Positions 59,762 through 64,000 of a stretch of DNA of 64,000 bases are shown here, in pieces. Source of the DNA: Planctomycetales bacterium (GTDB lineage: Bacteria; Planctomycetota; Planctomycetia; Pirellulales; Lacipirellulaceae); NCBI GenBank assembly GCA_020427155.1, contig JAGQOW010000001.1:55084-119083 (forward strand), given 5' to 3'. The notes beneath the pieces were generated by a model, which saw nothing but the letters and a program-made list of their open reading frames with translations, was not told the origin of the DNA and did not search any database. Positions within the stretch are counted from its first letter, which is position 1. Each line of letters starts with the position of its first letter. The position numbers and the translations under genes are program-made.

Positions 59762-61540
59762 ATGCGAGTTTCGTGGACTAACAGACACGGGCTGGTGGCT
59801 CTTACGGCGACCCTCGTCGTTCTGCAGGGAGTCGGCCAGACGAAGGCCCAATTTGCGCCCCTGGGGAATCAGGCACAGGCCGCTCCACAGACGCAGGCGT
59901 ACCCACAGAATCAGAATCAGGTTTATACCCCTTCCCAGTACCAGGCGTATCCTCAGATTCCCGCGTATCAGCCGGTCTCTCAGGCCCAGGTGCCTGCGTA
60001 TGGTCAGGTGGCTCAACCGCAAGTTCAGGTTCAGCCGCAAAACACAACGCCCCAGTATACGGCGCCCCGATATGCGACACCTCAGTACACAGCAATGGCT
60101 TACCAGCCTCACTCGGCTCCGCCGATCGAAGCTATGCCGACCGAGGTGCAAGGTGGGGGATATCCTGAAGCAGGAGTCGGCTGCAATAACTGCCAGGCTG
60201 CTCCCGCGGTCAATTACGACAGCTATCCCAGCACCGGTTGTGCGACTGGCGGATGTGCCACGGGTGGATACGGCTACAACACCTTTAGCAACGAGTGCTA
60301 TGGCAATTACGGCAACTGCGGGCACGGCGGTCAGCTGCTGGGATGTCGTACGGGTTGCGGTCGCCGCTGGTTTGGCGGTGTCTATGGTTTGCTGATGGAG
60401 CGAGACGATGCCAATTGCGTGCCTTTGGCGTTTTCAACTCCTACGGGCAATGTGCCTCCTTACTATCCCACCGATACTGAGACCGTACTGACCACTAGCA
60501 ACGTGGACATTGGTTACCAGGGTGGAGCGGAGGTTCGTTTTGGTGCGACGCTCGGCGGTCGGGCCTTTGGCGGCTACAGCCCTTGCGGCGATGCCTGTGG
60601 CGGCGGTAGCTGCGGCTACGACAGCTGTGGGGGAGGTGCTTGTGGCACTTGTTGCGGCTGTGGACCGACTCACGCCTGGGAAGTCGTCTACTGGGGTATC
60701 TTCGATGACTCCGCTACAAGCATTGTCACCGACCTCACGACTGACGCGAATCGCGTCTATGGCATGATGGACTTCCGCGGGTTGGAATACAATCCGGGCA
60801 CGGGCTATCGTTCGGTTAACGTGTGGTACGACTACGGGCCTCCGACCGTGGACAACACCGCGCCGTACGATGTCGAGGTTCGGAGCTTCACGACCCGCAG
60901 CACGTTCTCGGCTCAGAACATCGAGTTGAACCTGCTGAGACTGCCAACTATTTGCGGTGGTGGCGGTTGCGGATCGAACTGTTCTCGTTACGAAGTGACA
61001 ACACTCGCAGGCGCCCGCTTCATGCGGTTTGACGAAGACTTTTACTTCCGATCGGACTACGAGCGGATGGATACCAACGGCACCGGCTTCCTGGCCTACA
61101 ATGCCGAGGTTGACAACCAACTGATTGGTTTCCAGCTCGGCTGCAACGGCTCCTATCGAATGGGTCGCTGCGGTCGGTGGGCTTTGCACTGCAACTCGAA
61201 CGTAGGTATCTACGGAAACCACATCGAAGTGCACCAGTGGATGGATTCGCCTACCGGTGGCGTGGTTCGCTTTGCCAACGGTACCCAGAGCACCTTCAAT
61301 GTCGAGTCGGATAAAGACGATGTCGCCATGATCGGCGAACTTCGGCTGGGCGGCAGCTATCAATACAGCTGCAACTGGCGGTTCTACGGTGGCTGGCGGG
61401 TGATCGGTGTGTCGGGTATCGCCCTGGCAACCGACCAGATTCCTACCGCGTTTATCACGCCAGACCAGGTTGGCAAAGTTGCGTCCAATGGATCGCTGTT
61501 GCTACACGGCCTGCAGGCGGGTGTTGAGTGCACCTACTAA
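59762..61540 (+). CDS. BBP7-like cysteine-rich outer-membrane beta-barrel protein
   Basis: The 592-residue protein has a signal peptide (residues 1-30), then a repetitive Gln/Pro/Tyr/Ala-rich region (32-120) and a Cys/Gly-rich patch (about 138-205, with GVGCNNCQA and TGCATGGCATGG). The body (about 205-592) is beta-rich, with a second Cys/Gly block (CGDACGGGSCGYDSCGGG, about 278-295), and ends in strands with aromatic residues (LHGLQAGVECTY), as in outer-membrane barrels. This matches the BBP7 family of planctomycetes. A strong AAGGAGA site precedes the ATG. A hairpin terminator follows. Confidence 0.85.
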   Translation: MRVSWTNRHGLVALTATLVVLQGVGQTKAQFAPLGNQAQAAPQTQAYPQNQNQVYTPSQYQAYPQIPAYQPVSQAQVPAYGQVAQPQVQVQPQNTTPQYTAPRYATPQYTAMAYQPHSAPPIEAMPTEVQGGGYPEAGVGCNNCQAAPAVNYDSYPSTGCATGGCATGGYGYNTFSNECYGNYGNCGHGGQLLGCRTGCGRRWFGGVYGLLMERDDANCVPLAFSTPTGNVPPYYPTDTETVLTTSNVDIGYQGGAEVRFGATLGGRAFGGYSPCGDACGGGSCGYDSCGGGACGTCCGCGPTHAWEVVYWGIFDDSATSIVTDLTTDANRVYGMMDFRGLEYNPGTGYRSVNVWYDYGPPTVDNTAPYDVEVRSFTTRSTFSAQNIELNLLRLPTICGGGGCGSNCSRYEVTTLAGARFMRFDEDFYFRSDYERMDTNGTGFLAYNAEVDNQLIGFQLGCNGSYRMGRCGRWALHCNSNVGIYGNHIEVHQWMDSPTGGVVRFANGTQSTFNVESDKDDVAMIGELRLGGSYQYSCNWRFYGGWRVIGVSGIALATDQIPTAFITPDQVGKVASNGSLLLHGLQAGVECTY

Positions 61541-61565
61541 GCGGCCATTGATTCCTTATTGCTAA

Positions 61566-61612
61566 ACAAAAACCCCGGTCGGCGGATTCGCGCTGGCCGG
61601 GGTTTCTTTTTG
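61566..61612. terminator. Bidirectional terminator
   Basis: AAACCCCGGTC (61570-61580) pairs with GGCCGGGGTTT (61595-61605), with one mispair. TTCTTTTTG follows on the plus strand and the opposite side is A-rich. It lies between two convergent genes, so it can end both transcripts. Confidence 0.85.
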
Positions 61613-61634
61613 TATACGGTAGGGCGATGGCTGC

Positions 61635-62150
61635 TCAGCCCGATGAGCCGGTAAGGGATCGGAAGAGCGGATCGTTGCGCAGTGAATCGAAATCGGGCTC
61701 GTCGTGAACGAAATCGCGGAAGTTGCCGTCGATGTCCAGGGCGTTGGCCAGGCAGCGCAGGGCCTCGTGAATGTCGTGGGCAAGGCTCCAATAGCAGGCG
61801 AGGTTGTAGTGCAAGATCGCCTCGCCCGGTTCGACCTTGATGGCGTGCTGGAGCGACTCGATGGCTCGCTCGACATGGCCGACTCGCTTGTAACACCAGG
61901 CCAGCGCCATCCAGACGTGGATGTCGTCGGGAATGAGTTCCAGGCTGCGGCGAAGAGGAAAAATTGCCTCTCGGTAACGTCGTAGTTCTCTCAGGCTCTC
62001 GCCCAGCAAGTAGCAGCCGCGCGCATCGCTGTGCACAATCTTTCCCAATCGTTGGAGCGAACCGAGGGCCTGCATCGGCATCCCCAGCTCGAGGTAGCCT
62101 TCGGCCTCGAGTCGCACTCGCCGTAGTCGATCGCGGTTGAGGTTCGTCAT
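61635..62150 (-). CDS. TPR repeat protein
   Basis: The 171-residue soluble protein consists of about four tetratricopeptide repeats (residues 10-140): AEGYLELGMPMQALGSLQRL, YREAIFPLRRSLELIPDD, ALAWCYKRVGHVERAIESLQ and YNLACYWSLAHDIHEALRCL. TPR proteins hold partner proteins together. The last 25 residues are acidic, with DEPDFDSLRNDPLFRSL, which resembles ends of TPR-containing planctomycete proteins. It has no signal. It converges on the BBP7-like gene. Confidence 0.88.
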   Translation of the reverse strand: MTNLNRDRLRRVRLEAEGYLELGMPMQALGSLQRLGKIVHSDARGCYLLGESLRELRRYREAIFPLRRSLELIPDDIHVWMALAWCYKRVGHVERAIESLQHAIKVEPGEAILHYNLACYWSLAHDIHEALRCLANALDIDGNFRDFVHDEPDFDSLRNDPLFRSLTGSSG

Positions 62151-62695
62151 GGTAACGTCGAAAAGTCGGGAAGCACCGTTTCCCTTTTCTAGCCGCAGCG
62201 TCTTGCTGCGGGACTGAAACAGTTTGGCTGAACGCCCAAAGCGAAAAGTTCTTCTCTAGAAAAGCTACCTGATTTTACTCGCCATTTCGCGCTTGTCCAA
62301 ATCGACGGTCAAAGACGTGTCGTAACTCCAAGACACGTAACTGATATCGTGTTGAAAAATGAGTTGGATGAAAGTCGGGATTGAAAGGGCGAGCGAACTC
62401 TTGCGGCGGTGGTTTGCCGCGCGTGTCGTCGGAATCGACAGCAGTGCGGTAGTCGACTTGCCTTGTTTCGGTATTTCAACAGCCATGCCGCAGGCGGTGT
62501 CTTTTCTCAACAGGTGTGCAGGCCTCTCGGGCCTTCGGGGCGCGATCGTTTGAGCCTTTATTTCAAGGGTTTTTCGGAACAGTTCACAATCTCTTCGGCA
62601 TCAAGAGGTAGCAGGGTACAGCGGTTGCGGTAGGTCGGGTCGCCTCGTTGATAGGCACATCTTCTCCGCCGATTGAGCACCTTGGGAGTCTCACC
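62151..62695. other. Gene-free gap with two hairpins
   Basis: The 545 bases hold no gene-like frame. Two clear hairpins are present: CCGCAGC/GCTGCGG (62193-62211) and ACGTGTC/GACACGT (62316-62339). Promoters of the TPR gene and the small membrane gene should lie at its ends. Confidence 0.5.
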
Positions 62696-63034
62696 TTGAC
62701 CCGAGCCCTACTGACGATTGCTGCCGTTGCTTGTCTCAGTGGTTGGCTGGCGCACTTGGAGCAGGCCCAAGGGCAGCGCCCAATGGTCAGCAACTGGGTT
62801 CGTACTGCCGATGGGTGGGAACCTAGCGGGGTATTGCGGGTCGAGTCGCGTCCGGCGACGAAGGACCCGCTGCACCCGCTTTTGGTAGCCAGTTTTCAGC
62901 TGGGGGCATCGTTGTTTGCCTTGCTGGCGTTCCCCAGTCGCAAGCCCGTCGCAGAGCGCTCTTGCCCCCGGGTCCAGCGGGTGAGGGTCACCAGGAGAGT
63001 GGTGCGAGCGAGAGAAGTTCTGCTGGACGCTTAA
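62696..63034 (+). CDS. Small hypothetical membrane protein
   Basis: The frame encodes about 112 residues with a hydrophobic N-terminal segment (LLTIAAVACLSGWLA, about residues 4-18) and a second one (LLVASFQLGASLFALLAF, about 60-78). The rest is Arg-rich. I choose TTG at 62696 because GGGAG lies seven bases upstream; an earlier in-frame TTG exists at 62648. No family is recognised. It precedes the gene cut by the right edge by about 160 bases. Confidence 0.5.
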   Translation: MTRALLTIAAVACLSGWLAHLEQAQGQRPMVSNWVRTADGWEPSGVLRVESRPATKDPLHPLLVASFQLGASLFALLAFPSRKPVAERSCPRVQRVRVTRRVVRAREVLLDA

Positions 63035-63194
63035 GTTGCGATCGCGGCTGATCTGGGTCTTCGCGAGCAATTCGGGCTTTTTGGGAAGAATCTTGCACGA
63101 AAACGGGCTTGGTTCGGCACTATTACCGGTAGACGCCCGATTGGCCCCTTGGGCCAGGCAGTGCAAGTTTCTTTTCCCGATTGAGAGGTCCCCG

Positions 63195-64000
63195 ATGCGG
63201 CTGACGCTCCGGACTCTGCTAGCGTATACCGACGATATTCTCGAGCCGGCTGACCATGAGGATCTAGGCAAGAAGATCGAGGCAAGCGATTTTGCCACCG
63301 AATTGATCCACCGAACGCGGGATGTCGTGCGCCGTTTGCGTTTGGGTGCGCCTGAAGTGCTGGCCAGCGGAGGGGACGATGTGTTGGGTTCGGTCAGCGT
63401 GGCGGACGCCAATGCGGTTGCCGAGTACCTGGACAATACGCTGTCACCGGAAGACGTGGCGGATTTCGAGCGGCTGTGCCTGGAGTCGGGCAGCGAGGCA
63501 GACATGCACCTGGCGGAAGTCGCTTCGTGCCATCATGTGTTGACCATGGTCCTAGGCGAGCCGGCCGAGATCGACGCCGATGTGCGTCGCCGAATGTACA
63601 AGCTGCCCCAGCAGTTGGCGGGCGGTCAGAAGCTTCGAGTCGAGCCTGCACATCTGGTGCAGCAGGCAACTGTGGCGGAGTCAGCCGCGCCTGCTGTACC
63701 TGCACCGCCTGTCCAGAGAATCGCACCGAGTGCGGTGGAGGTGCCAGACTACTTGCGAGCGGCCAGCGCCTCGCGTCGTCGCAGCAAGCGGTGGGCTGTG
63801 GGTGTGTTGCTAGTTGCAGTGGCAGGCACGACGGCGTTTCTCGTGTCGAATGGGTTCAAGTGGCCGGCAGAGGTGGCGCAGAGCGATCGTGAATCGCAGG
63901 CGGGGGGAGTAGTCGTTCCAGAGCAACTGCCCGTTGAGCAAGCCGAAGCAGATCGTGAGCTTGATGCACAGGAGATTGCCGATGGCGGCCCGGTTGTATC
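63195..64000 (+). CDS. Membrane protein, truncated by the window edge
   Basis: The frame is open from the ATG at 63195 to the last base, 268 codons, so the C-terminus is missing. GAGAGG lies about six bases before the start. The first 60 residues (MRLTLRTLLAYTDDILEPAD) and a helical region to about 135 resemble a planctomycete family whose start is similar in related proteins, by memory. A Pro/Ala linker leads to a membrane helix at about residues 198-218, with a Gln/Glu-rich exterior part after it. The architecture, helical cytoplasmic domain then one helix, recalls anti-sigma-like proteins, but no sigma factor lies upstream. Function unknown. Confidence 0.72.
   Translation, partial: MRLTLRTLLAYTDDILEPADHEDLGKKIEASDFATELIHRTRDVVRRLRLGAPEVLASGGDDVLGSVSVADANAVAEYLDNTLSPEDVADFERLCLESGSEADMHLAEVASCHHVLTMVLGEPAEIDADVRRRMYKLPQQLAGGQKLRVEPAHLVQQATVAESAAPAVPAPPVQRIAPSAVEVPDYLRAASASRRRSKRWAVGVLLVAVAGTTAFLVSNGFKWPAEVAQSDRESQAGGVVVPEQLPVEQAEADRELDAQEIADGGPVV

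Noticed and set aside
60434..61363. Long minus-strand frame within the BBP7-like gene
   Set aside because: The plus-strand gene has a signal peptide, ribosome site and terminator; the opposite frame is Val/Ala-rich noise.
1..64000. CRISPR array, tRNA, rRNA, transposase, phage genes
   Set aside because: None could be recognised by eye; no regular repeat-spacer pattern and no transposase or integrase motifs were seen.

Overview
The window looks like chromosomal DNA of a planctomycete, most likely of the Pirellula/Rhodopirellula/Blastopirellula kind. Signs are a DUF1559 pseudopilin-like protein, a BBP7-like cysteine-rich outer-membrane protein, many ECF sigma/anti-sigma pairs with membrane-spanning anti-sigma factors, several TTG/GTG starts, moderately high GC, and few long operons. 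No tRNA, rRNA, CRISPR array, transposase or integrase was recognised. This placement is inferred from gene families, not from a marker gene.

Layout. 1-5.2 kb: an oligopeptide-binding lipoprotein, three small FliL-like envelope proteins and an unknown helical protein. 5.2-13.2 kb: two sigma/anti-sigma modules (the second with a PDZ protein) flank a TIM-barrel isomerase, an SppA-like protease and rlmN. 13.5-19.8 kb: a folK-panC-lgt set in which Lgt carries an inserted PDZ domain, a 960-base gene-free gap with a large palindrome, and a HemD-HemE fusion. 20-29.5 kb: a secreted VWA protein, small conserved unknowns, a CDGSH protein, a third sigma/anti-sigma pair, a BioF-type enzyme, a coiled-coil membrane protein and a rhomboid protease. 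29.6-36.3 kb: an epimerase and a pyruvate dehydrogenase operon (E3, E1, E2) with a strongly folded leader. 36.4-49.4 kb: a site-2 protease, HDOD/degenerate GGDEF regulator, TPR/CBM9-like protein, RNase HII-like protein, SixA-like phosphatase, a broken outer-membrane gene, a PYROXD2-like oxidoreductase, SufU-SufS, a DUF1559 protein and an M48 protease.

49.4-51.7 kb is an accessory island. Three AT-richer minus-strand genes (DUF2971, an unknown, SMI1/KNR4) are each followed by an attC-like folded element, as in an integron cassette array without an integrase. 52-64 kb returns to backbone: a fourth sigma/anti-sigma pair in which the anti-sigma factor is fused to a DUF1559-like body, dprA, a frameshifted small membrane gene, aroB, a ParA-type ATPase, the BBP7-like protein, a TPR protein, and a membrane protein cut by the right edge.

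Common theme. Much of the window concerns envelope sensing and maintenance: four membrane anti-sigma factors, four membrane proteases (SppA, rhomboid, M50, M48), Lgt-PDZ, a PDZ protein and many exported proteins. A link between these proteases and the anti-sigma factors is plausible but is not shown by the sequence.
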